DNA of 64,000 nt from Nocardioides plantarum (GTDB lineage: Bacteria; Actinomycetota; Actinomycetes; Propionibacteriales; Nocardioidaceae): positions 108,221 to 172,220 of the forward strand of contig NZ_VDMS01000003.1 of the NCBI RefSeq assembly GCF_006346395.1, given 5' to 3'. Under the pieces are notes generated by a model. That model saw only the letters and a list, made by a program, of their open reading frames with translations, had not been told where the DNA came from and searched no databases. The position numbers and the translations under genes were made by a program. Below, piece by piece: positions 36,553-45,229 of the stretch. Numbering within the stretch: the stretch's first letter is position 1; the number at the start of each line of letters is the position of its first letter.

Positions 36553-37497
36553 GTGACCGGCACCCCCACCGACCCTGGCCGCCTGCTGCTGCTCGACTCG
36601 GCCTCGATGTACTTCCGCGCGTTCTTCGGGATGCCCGAGTACGCCGCCCCCGACGGCACCAACGTCAACGCGGTCCGCGGGATGCTCGACTACATCAGCC
36701 GGCTCGTCGAGCAGTACCAGCCGACCGACCTCGTGTGCTGCTGGGACGACGACTGGCGGCCGCAGTGGCGCGTCGACCTGATCCCGTCGTACAAGGCGCA
36801 CCGCGTGGTCGAGGAGGTGGCCAGTGCCCCGGACGTCGAGGAGGTGCCCGACCCGCTCGGGGTGCAGGTGCCGATCCTGCGGCAGGTGCTCGAGGCGTTC
36901 GGCATCTGCGTGATCGGCGCCCCCGGCTACGAGGCCGACGACGTCATCGGCACCCTCGCCACCGGCGCGGGCCAGCCGGTCGACGTCGTCACCGGCGACC
37001 GCGACCTGTTCCAGCTGGTCGACGACTCTGCCGAGGGGGGTGCCGTCCGCATCCTCTACATCGGCAAGGGCGTCGGGCGCCACGAGCAGGTGACCGAGCA
37101 GTGGGTGCGCGACAAGTACGCCATCGAGGCCCGCCAGTACGCCGACTTCGCCACCATGCGCGGCGACGCCTCCGACGGGCTTCCCGGCGTGGCCGGCGTC
37201 GGGGAGAAGACCGCGGCGACCCTGCTGCAGAAGTACGCCGACCTCGACGGCATCGTCGCCGCCGCGGCCGATCCCGGGTCGGGTCTCGCGACCGGCCCGC
37301 GGGCCAAGATCAACGCCGCGCGCGACTACCTGGCGGTGGCGCCGACGGTCGTCGCGGTCGCCCGCGACATCGACCTCGACCGCTCGCGCACCGCACTGCC
37401 CAGCACGCCCGCCGACCCCGAGCGGCTCGTCGACCTCGTGGCGCGATGGAGCCTCGACACCCCCGTCAACCGGCTGCTCGGGGTCCTCGCGGGGTGA
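36553..37497 (+). CDS. 5'-3' exonuclease (FEN/Pol I N-domain type)
   Basis: A 314-residue stand-alone homologue of the 5'-nuclease domain of DNA polymerase I. Visible motifs: LLLLDSASMYFRAFFG with the first metal-binding aspartate, CCWDDDWRPQWR, GYEADDVIGTLA, VTGDRDLFQLV, and the helix-hairpin-helix RGDASDGLPGVAGVGEKTAA. It should remove flaps or RNA primers. GTG 36553 is preferred (CAGGAT box seven bases upstream, no ribosome site); ATG 36544 is also possible. It overlaps the next gene by four bases. Position near helY matches Rv2090 of M. tuberculosis. Confidence 0.9.
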   Translation: MTGTPTDPGRLLLLDSASMYFRAFFGMPEYAAPDGTNVNAVRGMLDYISRLVEQYQPTDLVCCWDDDWRPQWRVDLIPSYKAHRVVEEVASAPDVEEVPDPLGVQVPILRQVLEAFGICVIGAPGYEADDVIGTLATGAGQPVDVVTGDRDLFQLVDDSAEGGAVRILYIGKGVGRHEQVTEQWVRDKYAIEARQYADFATMRGDASDGLPGVAGVGEKTAATLLQKYADLDGIVAAAADPGSGLATGPRAKINAARDYLAVAPTVVAVARDIDLDRSRTALPSTPADPERLVDLVARWSLDTPVNRLLGVLAG

Positions 37498-38732
37498 GCG
37501 CCACCGACGCCTTCGAGATCCGGACGACGCCGACCAGTGGCCTGCGCTGGCTGACGGGCATGGCCGTGGCCTTCACGGTGCTCATGGCGATGCTCGCGCT
37601 CGCGTGCCTCGTCGGGCTGCTCACCCAGGACGTCGGCGGTGCCGATGCCTTCGCGGCGGCCGTGATCGGCGGGGTCGGGGCCTACGGTGCCGCGGTCGGC
37701 GCGCGCTCGGTGCGCGGGCTACGGGCCGCCGCCGAGCCCGAGCTGCTCGCCCGGCTCGACGGCGACGGGCTCCACCTGCGCGAGGGCATCGTCGTCTCCG
37801 ACGACCCCGAGCAGGAGGTGCCCGACCACCTCGGTTGGTCCACGGTGCCGTGGGGCTGGGTGAGGGCGGTCAGCCACACGACCCTCGACCTGCGGGCGGC
37901 CAAGGCGCTGGGCAGCGACGTACCGCTCGAGGTGCTGCGCTTCACCCTCGCCGACGACCGGCTGCTCGACGACGCCCCGTTCGAGACCACCCACCTCGCG
38001 GCGCCCGCCCGGCTGCTGTCGCTCACGCCCACCCAGGTCCGCACGGTCCTGGTCGGCGAGGCCGGCCACACCGACTTCACCGCGGCCGTGGGCTGGCTCG
38101 CCGCCCGGCAGCCGCACCTCGCGGTCCTCACCGGTACGACGCTGCCGTGGTGGACCCGCGCGACCCCGGACGCTTGGCCCGAGAGCCCACGGGTGGCCGT
38201 GGTCGGCGCGTCGGGCCGTCTGGGACGCCTGGTCGTCGAGCTGCTGGCCGGTCGCGAGAAGGCCCCGCCGGTGGCCGTCGCGCGCAACGAGGCGGCTCGG
38301 GCCGGCCTCGAACGCCTGGGCGCCGAGGTCCGGATGGTCGACCTCGAGCAGGGCCCGGCCGCGGTCGCCGACGCCCTGCGCGGATGTGCCGCTGTCATCC
38401 ACCTCGCCCCGACCTCGCCGGCCGTGGTCGTCGAGGCCGCCCGGCGCGCGGGCGTGACGCGGTTCCTGCTGGTCCCGGGGGCCTGGAACGGCGACGAGCT
38501 CGTCGCGCTCGCGGCCACCAGCGGCCTGGCCTGGACCGCGTTGCGCCCGACGCTGCTCACCGACGACCTGCCGACCGGCGAGGTGCTGCTGGGTCAGGAC
38601 GTCGCACCCGGACCCGTGCCGCGCGGCGACCTGGCCGAGGTCCTGGTCGCCGCCATCCGCGACGAGGACGCCGTCGGCGGGGCCTTCCAGGTCGCCGGCG
38701 CCCCGGCGCCGCCGGGCATCACCTCGGACTAG
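37494..38732 (+). CDS. Membrane protein fused to NAD(P)-binding NmrA-like domain
   Basis: A 412-residue fusion. Residues about 18-44 and 50-70 are two membrane segments. Residues about 80-200 form a soluble domain I cannot name (ELLARLDGDGLHLREGIVV and TVPWGWVRAVSH suggest a PH-like beta domain). Residues 232-412 are an atypical short-chain dehydrogenase (NmrA/SDR_a5) with the dinucleotide loop GASGRLG (238-244). Such domains often sense NADP rather than catalyse. The GTG start lies in a GTGA overlap with the exonuclease stop. Function unknown; a membrane-tethered redox sensor is conceivable. Confidence 0.72.
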   Translation: MSATDAFEIRTTPTSGLRWLTGMAVAFTVLMAMLALACLVGLLTQDVGGADAFAAAVIGGVGAYGAAVGARSVRGLRAAAEPELLARLDGDGLHLREGIVVSDDPEQEVPDHLGWSTVPWGWVRAVSHTTLDLRAAKALGSDVPLEVLRFTLADDRLLDDAPFETTHLAAPARLLSLTPTQVRTVLVGEAGHTDFTAAVGWLAARQPHLAVLTGTTLPWWTRATPDAWPESPRVAVVGASGRLGRLVVELLAGREKAPPVAVARNEAARAGLERLGAEVRMVDLEQGPAAVADALRGCAAVIHLAPTSPAVVVEAARRAGVTRFLLVPGAWNGDELVALAATSGLAWTALRPTLLTDDLPTGEVLLGQDVAPGPVPRGDLAEVLVAAIRDEDAVGGAFQVAGAPAPPGITSD

Positions 38733-38735
38733 GCG

Positions 38736-41558
38736 TCAGTCCTCCACCAGGCTGGAGTAGGCGACCACGCCGCGCTTGAGCAGACCCATCACCTCACGCG
38801 CCGTACGACGCAGCGGGGAGTCGCCCGCGGCATCGGCGACCTGGCCGGCCAGGTCGAGCAGCTGCTTGGTCCAGCGCACGAAGTCACCCGCCGAGAGGTC
38901 GCTCGGGCCGAGCAGGTCGTCGAGGTCGTCGCCCTCAGCCCAGCGGTAGGCCAGCCACGCGAACCCCGGGTCGGGTGGGCGCAGGAAGTCGAGGCGATGC
39001 TCCCGCTCGAGGGCGTCGAGGTCGACCCACAGCCTGCGGGTGGCCTCGATCGCGTCGCCGATGTCGCCACCCGGGATCCGGGGCACCCGGTTGTCGTCGG
39101 CCCGCCGCGTCTCGTAGATCAGCGACGCCAGGGCGGCGGCGAGCCCGGAGGGGGTGAGACCGTCCCAGAGCCCGAGGCGCAGGGCCTCGGCCGCGAGCAG
39201 GTCGGTCTCGCCGTAGAGGCGCATCAGGTGCTTGCCGCGGTCGGTGACCACGTCGCCGTCGAGGTAGCCCAGCGCGGTCAGCACCTCGCAGACCCGGTCG
39301 AACTGGCGGGCCACGGTGTTGGTGCGCTGCTCGATGCGCCGACGCAGGGTCGCGGCGTCGCGGTCGAGCTTGAACCAGCGCTCGGCCCAGCGGGCGTGGT
39401 CCTCGCGGTCGGGACAGGAGTGGCACGGGTGTGCCCTGAGCCGGGCACGCAGGTCGTCGATCTCGTCGCCGACCGCCCCGGAGTGGGGCGCCGAGGAGCG
39501 GCCCGCTCCACCGCGCGCCGAACCCGGCGGGGGCGGTGCGAGGCCGTGGGTCTTGTCGACCAGCGCCGAGGCCAGGTCGCGGCGCATCTGCGGGTTGCGC
39601 CCGGAGAAGCTCTTGGGCACCTTCAGGCGGGCCACCGCGGCCACCGGGGTCGGGAAGTCGATCATCGCGAGCCGGCGCGCCTGGCGGTCGGCGGTGACGA
39701 CCATCGGGCGCGGGCTGTCGGGGTTCCAGCCGGGGTCGGTGACCACGGCGTACCCGGCGAACTTGCCGACGGGCACCTGGATCACGTCGCCGACCTTGAG
39801 GTGGCGCAGGGACTCGATGACCTCGTCGCGCCGGTCCGTACGACGCGACCGGCTGGCCGACTTCTCGACCTCGCCGATGCGCTGGCGCAGCCCGGCGTAC
39901 TGCATGAAGTCGCCGAGGTGGCATCGGGCCGCCTCGACGTAGCCCGCCAGGGCGTCGTCGCTCTTGGCGAGCTGGCGAGCGAGTCCGACGACGGCCTTGT
40001 CGGCCTGGAACTGCGCGAACGACTGCTCGAGCAGCTCGCGCGAGCGCGACCGCCCGAAGTGGTGCACGAGGTTGACCGCCATGTTGTACGACGGGCGGAA
40101 CGACGAGCGCAGCGGATAGGTGCGCGTCGAGGCCAGACCGGCGAGGTCGCGCGGGTTGGTGCCCGGCTGCCACAGCACGACGCCGTGGCCCTCGACGTCG
40201 AGGCCGCGGCGTCCGGCACGGCCCGTGAGCTGGGTGTACTCCCCCGGCGTGATGTCGGCGTGGGTCTCGCCGTTCCACTTCGAGAGCTTCTCGATGACCA
40301 CGGTCCGGGCCGGCATGTTGATGCCGAGGGCGAGGGTCTCGGTGGCGAAGACGACCTTGCACAACCCGCGCAGGTAGAGCTCCTCGACGACGGCCTTGAA
40401 CGCCGGCAGCATCCCGGCGTGGTGCGCGGCGACGCCGCGCGACAGCCCCTCGAGGAAGTCGTGATAGCCCAGCACGTGGAGGTCGTCGGCCGGCAGGTGA
40501 CGGGTGGCGCCCTCGACATAGGCGATGACCTCGTCGCGCTCGGCCGGCGTCGTGAGGTGGACGCCGGCGCCCAGGCACTGCTGGACCGCGGCGTCGCAGC
40601 CGACCCGGCTGAAGATGAACACGATCGCCGGCAGCAGGCGCTCACGCTGGAGCCGGTCGATCACCTCGGGCCGGCTCGGGATCCAGACCCGGCGCCCGTT
40701 GCCCGACTGCGGCCCCTTGCGCGGCTGGCCCTTCGGCGTACGGCGGTCCTTCATCCGCGACGCGGCGAAGTCGTCGCGGGCGACCTTGAGCAGCTCGTGG
40801 TTGACCGGGGCCCCCTCCTTGACGAAGCCGGCGGCCGCATCGACGTCGGAGGAGGCGAACAGGTCGAGCAGGCGGCGCCCGACCATGACGTGCTGGAAGA
40901 GCGGCACCGGGCGGCGCTCCTCGACGATCGTGGTGGTCTCGCCGCGCACGGTGGCCAGCCACTCGCCGAACTCCTCGGCGTTGGAGACCGTCGCCGAGAG
41001 CGACACCAGGGTCACCGACTCGGGCAGGTGGATGATGACCTCCTCCCACACCGCGCCCCGCGCGCGGTCGGCCAGGTAGTGCACCTCGTCCATCACGACG
41101 AAGCCGAGCCCGATGAGGGTCCGCGAGCCGGCGTACAGCATGTTGCGCAGGACCTCGGTCGTCATCACGACGATCGGCGCCTCGCCGTTGATCACGTTGT
41201 CGCCGGTGAGCAGGCCGACCTGCTCGGGGCCGTAGCGGGCGACGAGGTCGTGGAACTTCTGGTTGGACAGGGCCTTGATCGGTGTCGTGTAGAACGCCTT
41301 GCGCCCGGTGGTGAGCGCCAGGTGCACGGCGAACTCGCCGACGACCGTCTTGCCGGACCCGGTGGGCGCGGCGACCAGGACGCCGCGGCCCTCCTCGATC
41401 TCGCGGCAGGCGTGTTGCTGGAAGTCATCGAGGCCGAACTCGTAGTGGGCGGCGAAGTCCTTGAGCACCGGGTGCTTCGCCGTACGACGGGAGGCGGCGT
41501 AGCGCTCGGCGGCGCTCGGCTGGTCGTGGTCGTCGGGGGCGTTCGGGGGGGTGCTCAT
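38736..41558 (-). CDS. helY: Ski2/Mtr4-like DEVH-box helicase HelY
   Basis: A 940-residue superfamily 2 helicase close to M. tuberculosis HelY (906 residues). Motif I is APTGSGKTVVGE, motif II VVMDEVHYLAD, motif III VSLSATVSNAEE, and motif VI QLTGRAGRRGLD. A DSHCT-like helical domain forms the C-terminus. Ski2-type enzymes unwind RNA in exosome-linked decay; bacterial HelY function is not settled. Its ATG overlaps the kinase stop (ATGA) with GGAGG upstream. Synteny with tatC and tatA is as in mycobacteria. Confidence 0.93.
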   Translation of the reverse strand: MSTPPNAPDDHDQPSAAERYAASRRTAKHPVLKDFAAHYEFGLDDFQQHACREIEEGRGVLVAAPTGSGKTVVGEFAVHLALTTGRKAFYTTPIKALSNQKFHDLVARYGPEQVGLLTGDNVINGEAPIVVMTTEVLRNMLYAGSRTLIGLGFVVMDEVHYLADRARGAVWEEVIIHLPESVTLVSLSATVSNAEEFGEWLATVRGETTTIVEERRPVPLFQHVMVGRRLLDLFASSDVDAAAGFVKEGAPVNHELLKVARDDFAASRMKDRRTPKGQPRKGPQSGNGRRVWIPSRPEVIDRLQRERLLPAIVFIFSRVGCDAAVQQCLGAGVHLTTPAERDEVIAYVEGATRHLPADDLHVLGYHDFLEGLSRGVAAHHAGMLPAFKAVVEELYLRGLCKVVFATETLALGINMPARTVVIEKLSKWNGETHADITPGEYTQLTGRAGRRGLDVEGHGVVLWQPGTNPRDLAGLASTRTYPLRSSFRPSYNMAVNLVHHFGRSRSRELLEQSFAQFQADKAVVGLARQLAKSDDALAGYVEAARCHLGDFMQYAGLRQRIGEVEKSASRSRRTDRRDEVIESLRHLKVGDVIQVPVGKFAGYAVVTDPGWNPDSPRPMVVTADRQARRLAMIDFPTPVAAVARLKVPKSFSGRNPQMRRDLASALVDKTHGLAPPPPGSARGGAGRSSAPHSGAVGDEIDDLRARLRAHPCHSCPDREDHARWAERWFKLDRDAATLRRRIEQRTNTVARQFDRVCEVLTALGYLDGDVVTDRGKHLMRLYGETDLLAAEALRLGLWDGLTPSGLAAALASLIYETRRADDNRVPRIPGGDIGDAIEATRRLWVDLDALEREHRLDFLRPPDPGFAWLAYRWAEGDDLDDLLGPSDLSAGDFVRWTKQLLDLAGQVADAAGDSPLRRTAREVMGLLKRGVVAYSSLVED

Positions 41559-42448
41559 GCCAGGACCTCCAGGGCTGCAGGGACGCACTCGATGGTCAGC
41601 GGCAGCGGTCCGAACCGCTCGCCGTCGGCGTACCCGACGATGCCGGGGGCCGCCACGGTCACCCGGCGGACCAGGTGCCGCTCGTACTGGGGGTGCGTGG
41701 TGTGGGTGCCCTTGAAGAGCCGGGGATAGGTGCGCACCAGCTCGGGCTTGCTGATCGGCTTGATGATCACCACGTCGAGCAGGCCGTCGTCGAGCAGGGC
41801 CCCCTCGGCGATCCGCAGCCCGCCGCCGAACGACGGGCCGTTGCCGATCGCGACGAGCATCGCCTCGGTGGTCAGCGTGCGACCGTCGAGGTCGAGCACG
41901 TAGGGGCGCGGCTCGAAGGTGCGCAGCTCCAGCAGGGTGGCCAGGTTGTAGCGCATCTGGCCACGGGGCCAGGTCATCCGGTTGGCCCGCTCGTTGACCA
42001 GCGCGTCGAACCCGGCGGCCAGGACCGTCGCGTAGAAGCGGCCACCGGTGCGCGCGAGGTCGAAGGTGCGACGGCTCCCGGTGGTCAGGGCCCGCACGAC
42101 GCGGTCGGTCGCGGCCAGCGGGTCCTTGCGGGTCAGGCCGACGTAGCGGGCGACGTCGTTGCCGGTGCCGGCCGGCACGATGCCGAGGGGGGTCGGCGTG
42201 GTCGCCGTCGCCTGCAGGCCGAGGTTGACGATGCCGTCGCCGCCGACCACGACGAGGGCGTCGACGCCGTCGGCGACTGCTGCCCGGGCCAGGTCGAGTG
42301 CCTCGTCGGCGTCACGTCCGGCCAGGGCGTGCACGACGATCCCCGCCGCTCGGAGCCGTGCCAGCGCCTCGTCGGCGACCCCGGCCGCCCGGCCCATGCC
42401 GGCCACGGGGTTGGCCAGCAGGGCGATCTCACGACGGGCCGACGACAC
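41555..42448 (-). CDS. dagK: Diacylglycerol kinase-type lipid kinase
   Basis: A 297-residue DAGK-catalytic-domain protein. The nucleotide-binding GGDG loop is VVVGGDGIVN and the second conserved motif is PAGTGNDVAR. The C-terminal beta-domain includes VAIGNGPSFGGGLRIAEGA. It likely phosphorylates diacylglycerol to phosphatidic acid, returning lipid to synthesis; related enzymes act on other lipids. TAGGGT lies six bases before the GTG start, so the mRNA is probably leaderless. It heads an operon with helY. Confidence 0.9.
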   Translation of the reverse strand: MSSARREIALLANPVAGMGRAAGVADEALARLRAAGIVVHALAGRDADEALDLARAAVADGVDALVVVGGDGIVNLGLQATATTPTPLGIVPAGTGNDVARYVGLTRKDPLAATDRVVRALTTGSRRTFDLARTGGRFYATVLAAGFDALVNERANRMTWPRGQMRYNLATLLELRTFEPRPYVLDLDGRTLTTEAMLVAIGNGPSFGGGLRIAEGALLDDGLLDVVIIKPISKPELVRTYPRLFKGTHTTHPQYERHLVRRVTVAAPGIVGYADGERFGPLPLTIECVPAALEVLA

Positions 42449-42479
42449 CCCTCGACCCTAGTCGGGCCCCCAGCACGCC

Positions 42480-42552
42480 GACCCGTCCCCCACGGGCGAC
42501 GGGTCACCGAGGATCTCGCGCTGACCCGTCGCCCATGGGCGACGGGTCAGCG
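42480..42552. terminator. Twin palindromes, including a 34-bp perfect one
   Basis: Positions 42519-42552 are a perfect 34-bp palindrome: left half CGCTGACCCGTCGCCCA, right half its exact complement. The TGA stop of the upstream minus-strand gene (42549-42547) lies inside the right arm. Positions 42480-42505 are an imperfect copy (arms GACCCGTC and GACGGGTC). It probably terminates the tat operon; an operator role ahead of dagK is possible. Confidence 0.75.
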
Positions 42553-42984
42553 ATCCAACCGCAGCAGCACGGCGTACGACGACGGGACGGCACCCAGCGA
42601 GCGGGCCAGGCGGGCCAGGGTCTCGAGCACGTCGTCGGCGGTGAAGCCCGTGCCGGGCACCAGGAGCGTCAGCCGCCCCTGATCGGGCCCGGCGACACCG
42701 CCGGCGCCGTCGACACCCGCGGTGCGGCCGAGATGGACCTGGCCGTCACGCCAGGCCCGGTGGACCAGCCGACGGGTGGCCTCGTCGGTGACGGGGCCGG
42801 TGCAGGCCTCGTCGACGGCGAGCAGGTCGCAGGGCAGCGGGTCGCCGTCCGCCGGCTCGAGGACCCCGCGGACCAGGCAGCCGGCGAGTCCGTCGGTGGC
42901 CCTCCAGACGACGTCGGCGGTGCCGAGCTCCTCGGGGAGGTCGAACGGGTCGACCGTCTCGTGGCGACCGGGCGGGGCCACCAT
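42547..42984 (-). CDS. Conserved hypothetical after tatC
   Basis: A 145-residue protein I do not recognise. It starts with ATG in an ATGA overlap on the tatC stop, which together with regular codon bias supports a real gene. The sequence mixes beta-like stretches (TADVVWRATDGLAGCLVRGVLE) with an acidic N-terminus and ends VLETLARLARSLGAVPSSYAVLLRLDR-like helix-strand. No signal peptide or membrane segment. Its stop lies within the 34-bp palindrome. Confidence 0.65.
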   Translation of the reverse strand: MVAPPGRHETVDPFDLPEELGTADVVWRATDGLAGCLVRGVLEPADGDPLPCDLLAVDEACTGPVTDEATRRLVHRAWRDGQVHLGRTAGVDGAGGVAGPDQGRLTLLVPGTGFTADDVLETLARLARSLGAVPSSYAVLLRLDR

Positions 42985-43820
42985 CAGATGACGGAGATCT
43001 CGTCCGGGTCGAGGCCGGCGAAGGGGTTCTTCTTGGCGCGACGGCGGTCGTTGTAGCGCGCGATGACCTCGGAGATCAGGAACAGCAGGACCATCGGCAC
43101 GGCCATCAGCGACATCGTGAAGGGGTCGGCCGAGGGGGTGGCGATCGCGGCGAACACGAAGACCCCGACGATCATCCACGGCCGGTAGGCACCCAGGGTC
43201 TTGCCCTTGAGGACGCCGGCCAGGTTGAGCAGCACCACGAACAGCGGGATCTCGAAGGCGATCCCGAAGACGAGGATGGTGCGGCTGAAGAACGACAGGT
43301 AGTCGTCGAAGCTGACCAGGTTGGTCAGCCCGTCGGGGTTGAACCCGACCAGGATCTCGATGCCCTTGGCCAGCGTGACGTAGCCCAGGGCGGCGCCGGC
43401 GAGGAACAGCGGTCCGGCGATCGCGGCGAAGATGCGGGTGAAGCGTCGCTCGCGCGCGTGCAGGCCGGGCAGGATGAACGCCCAGATCTGGTAGAGCCAG
43501 AACGGGGCCGAGATGACCAGCGAGGCGAACCCGCAGAGCTTGAGGTAGATGAGCAGCCCGGCGCCGGGGCCGTTGGTGCTGAGCACCAGCTGTCCGGCGG
43601 GCAGCGCGTCCTGGGCCCGGTTGGCCGGCCAGTAGACGGCGTCGTAGATCTGGTCGAAGAAGAACAGCGAGGCGACCAGCACGACCAGGATGACCGCGAC
43701 GGACTTCAGCAGCCGGGCGCGCAGCTCTCGCAGGTGGTCGGTGAGCGCCATCCGCCCGTCGTCGCCGACGGGGTGGACGGGCTTGCCGACGAAGAGCCGC
43801 GCGACGCCGACGATGGACAC
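42984..43820 (-). CDS. tatC: Twin-arginine translocase subunit TatC
   Basis: A 278-residue, six-segment membrane protein that recognises twin-arginine signal peptides. The N-terminal MALTDHLRELRARLL is the family hallmark, PFWLYQIWAFILPGLHARERR the conserved loop, and FGIAFEIPLFVVLLNLAGV the fourth segment region. The GTG start adds 23 residues before that ATG; initiation at Met24 is possible. It follows tatA by 19 bases on the same strand. No tatB is adjacent, as expected in many actinobacteria, where it lies elsewhere. Confidence 0.95.
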   Translation of the reverse strand: MSIVGVARLFVGKPVHPVGDDGRMALTDHLRELRARLLKSVAVILVVLVASLFFFDQIYDAVYWPANRAQDALPAGQLVLSTNGPGAGLLIYLKLCGFASLVISAPFWLYQIWAFILPGLHARERRFTRIFAAIAGPLFLAGAALGYVTLAKGIEILVGFNPDGLTNLVSFDDYLSFFSRTILVFGIAFEIPLFVVLLNLAGVLKGKTLGAYRPWMIVGVFVFAAIATPSADPFTMSLMAVPMVLLFLISEVIARYNDRRRAKKNPFAGLDPDEISVI

Positions 43821-43839
43821 AGGGGCTGGACCGCCCGGC

Positions 43840-44163
43840 TCAGCTGTTGGTGTGGGGGCGGACGTCGGTCTCGGGGACGACCGGGACCTCGTCGGTCACC
43901 ACGGGCTGGGCGACGGGAGCGGCCGGGGCCGCCGGAGTGGCCTCCGGTGCCGAGATCTCCGAGGCCGGCGTCGGCTTCGGGGTGGGCTTGGTGTCGTCGT
44001 CGTCGTCGCGCAGACCCTTGGTCTCGTTCTTGAAGATGCGCAGCGCCTGACCGGTGCCGCGAGCGAGGTCGGGAAGCTTGGCGGCACCGAAGACGAGGAT
44101 CACGATCGCGAGGATGACGAGCCACTCCGCGCCCTGCGGCATGCCGAGCAGTGGGTTGATCAT
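43840..44163 (-). CDS. tatA: Twin-arginine translocase subunit TatA
   Basis: A 107-residue protein with a single N-terminal membrane segment (WLVILAIVILVFGAAKLPDL) and the FGxxKLP hinge, then an amphipathic helix (ARGTGQALRIFKNETKGL). A Pro/Ala-rich cytoplasmic tail ends the protein. TatA oligomers form the transport path used with TatC. It lies between pafC and tatC, the mycobacterial order. Confidence 0.94.
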   Translation of the reverse strand: MINPLLGMPQGAEWLVILAIVILVFGAAKLPDLARGTGQALRIFKNETKGLRDDDDDTKPTPKPTPASEISAPEATPAAPAAPVAQPVVTDEVPVVPETDVRPHTNS

Positions 44164-44212
44164 GGGGTCCCAATCTGTTGGAGGGGGATACGCGACGATC
44201 CTACGCGTCCGG

Positions 44213-45229
44213 TCACCGGTAGAGCCTGAGGGCGTCCTGTGCTGCCGCCGTGACGTCGCCACCGTAGGCCGCGGGTGCGGTCACCCGGGCGTGCGGGGCC
44301 AACCGCAGCAACAGCTTGGTCAGCCAGCGCTCGTCGGCCACGAGCAGGTCGACCTCGACATCGCCGCTGCCGTCGCCGAGCGGGCGTACGTCGTCGACCG
44401 GGTAGTACTCGGTGACCCAGCGCGCCGCCGGCGCCAGGCGCAGGGTCACCAGGGTCGTCTCGTCGGAGCGGTCGAACATGCCGTCGGACAGGTCGCGCGG
44501 GCCGTCGCCCTCGGTCGTGACCGGGGTGTCCAGCACCCGGGCCGCCGCGACCCGGTCGAGCCGGAACAGTCGCGGCGCCTCGGCGGAGTGGCACCAGGCG
44601 TCGAGGTAGCCGTGCCCGCCCTGCCGCACGGTCCCCCGCGGGTCGACGACACGGTGGGACAGCTCGTCGCGCGCGGGGACGTAGTAGTCGAGCTCGACCT
44701 GCACCTGGCGGCGGGCCGCGTCGTCGAGCCGGGCGGCGAGGGCCGTCAGCTCGGCACCGTCGGGCTGGTCGGGCGCCGCGTCGACCACGCCCCCCGCGGG
44801 ACCGTCGGCGGCCGCGCCCTCGAGCTTGGCGAGCACCCGGTCGACGATCTCGGCGGCGTCGGGCGCGGAGCCGGATCGCAGGGCCCGCAACGCGACGATC
44901 ATCGCCGAGGCCTCGACCGGGGTCAGCCGCAACGGCCGGTCGAGGTAGTCGGCATTGCTGACACGGATGACGCCGTCGCCGTGCACCCGACCCGACTCGT
45001 CCTGCAGGGCGTCGAGGTCGACGTCGATCAGCTCGTCGGGATAGCCCCCGGGCAGACCGCACATGAACAGCACCCTGAGGTCCTTGAGCAGCACCTCGGG
45101 CCGCACGCCGAGGGCGGCGGCGGCCTCGGCGAGCCGCACGCTCCCCCGCGCATGCAGGTAGGGCACCAGCGTGAGCAGTCGTCCGACCTGCTCCTTGGCG
45201 CCCGCGGCACTGGCCCCCGCGCCGCTCAT
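44213..45229 (-). CDS. pafC: PafC, WYL-domain DNA-damage regulator subunit
   Basis: A 338-residue HTH-WYL protein. The N-terminal HTH includes RLAEAAAALGVRPEVLLKDLR. The WYL part contains VELDYYVPARDELSHRVVDP and RLFRLDRVAAARVL. In mycobacteria PafB and PafC form a heterodimer that activates the LexA/RecA-independent DNA-damage regulon. The ATG overlaps the pafB stop (ATGA), so the pair is made in equal amounts. An alternative, a generic WYL regulator, is unlikely given the pafA-pafB-pafC context. Confidence 0.9.
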   Translation of the reverse strand: MSGAGASAAGAKEQVGRLLTLVPYLHARGSVRLAEAAAALGVRPEVLLKDLRVLFMCGLPGGYPDELIDVDLDALQDESGRVHGDGVIRVSNADYLDRPLRLTPVEASAMIVALRALRSGSAPDAAEIVDRVLAKLEGAAADGPAGGVVDAAPDQPDGAELTALAARLDDAARRQVQVELDYYVPARDELSHRVVDPRGTVRQGGHGYLDAWCHSAEAPRLFRLDRVAAARVLDTPVTTEGDGPRDLSDGMFDRSDETTLVTLRLAPAARWVTEYYPVDDVRPLGDGSGDVEVDLLVADERWLTKLLLRLAPHARVTAPAAYGGDVTAAAQDALRLYR

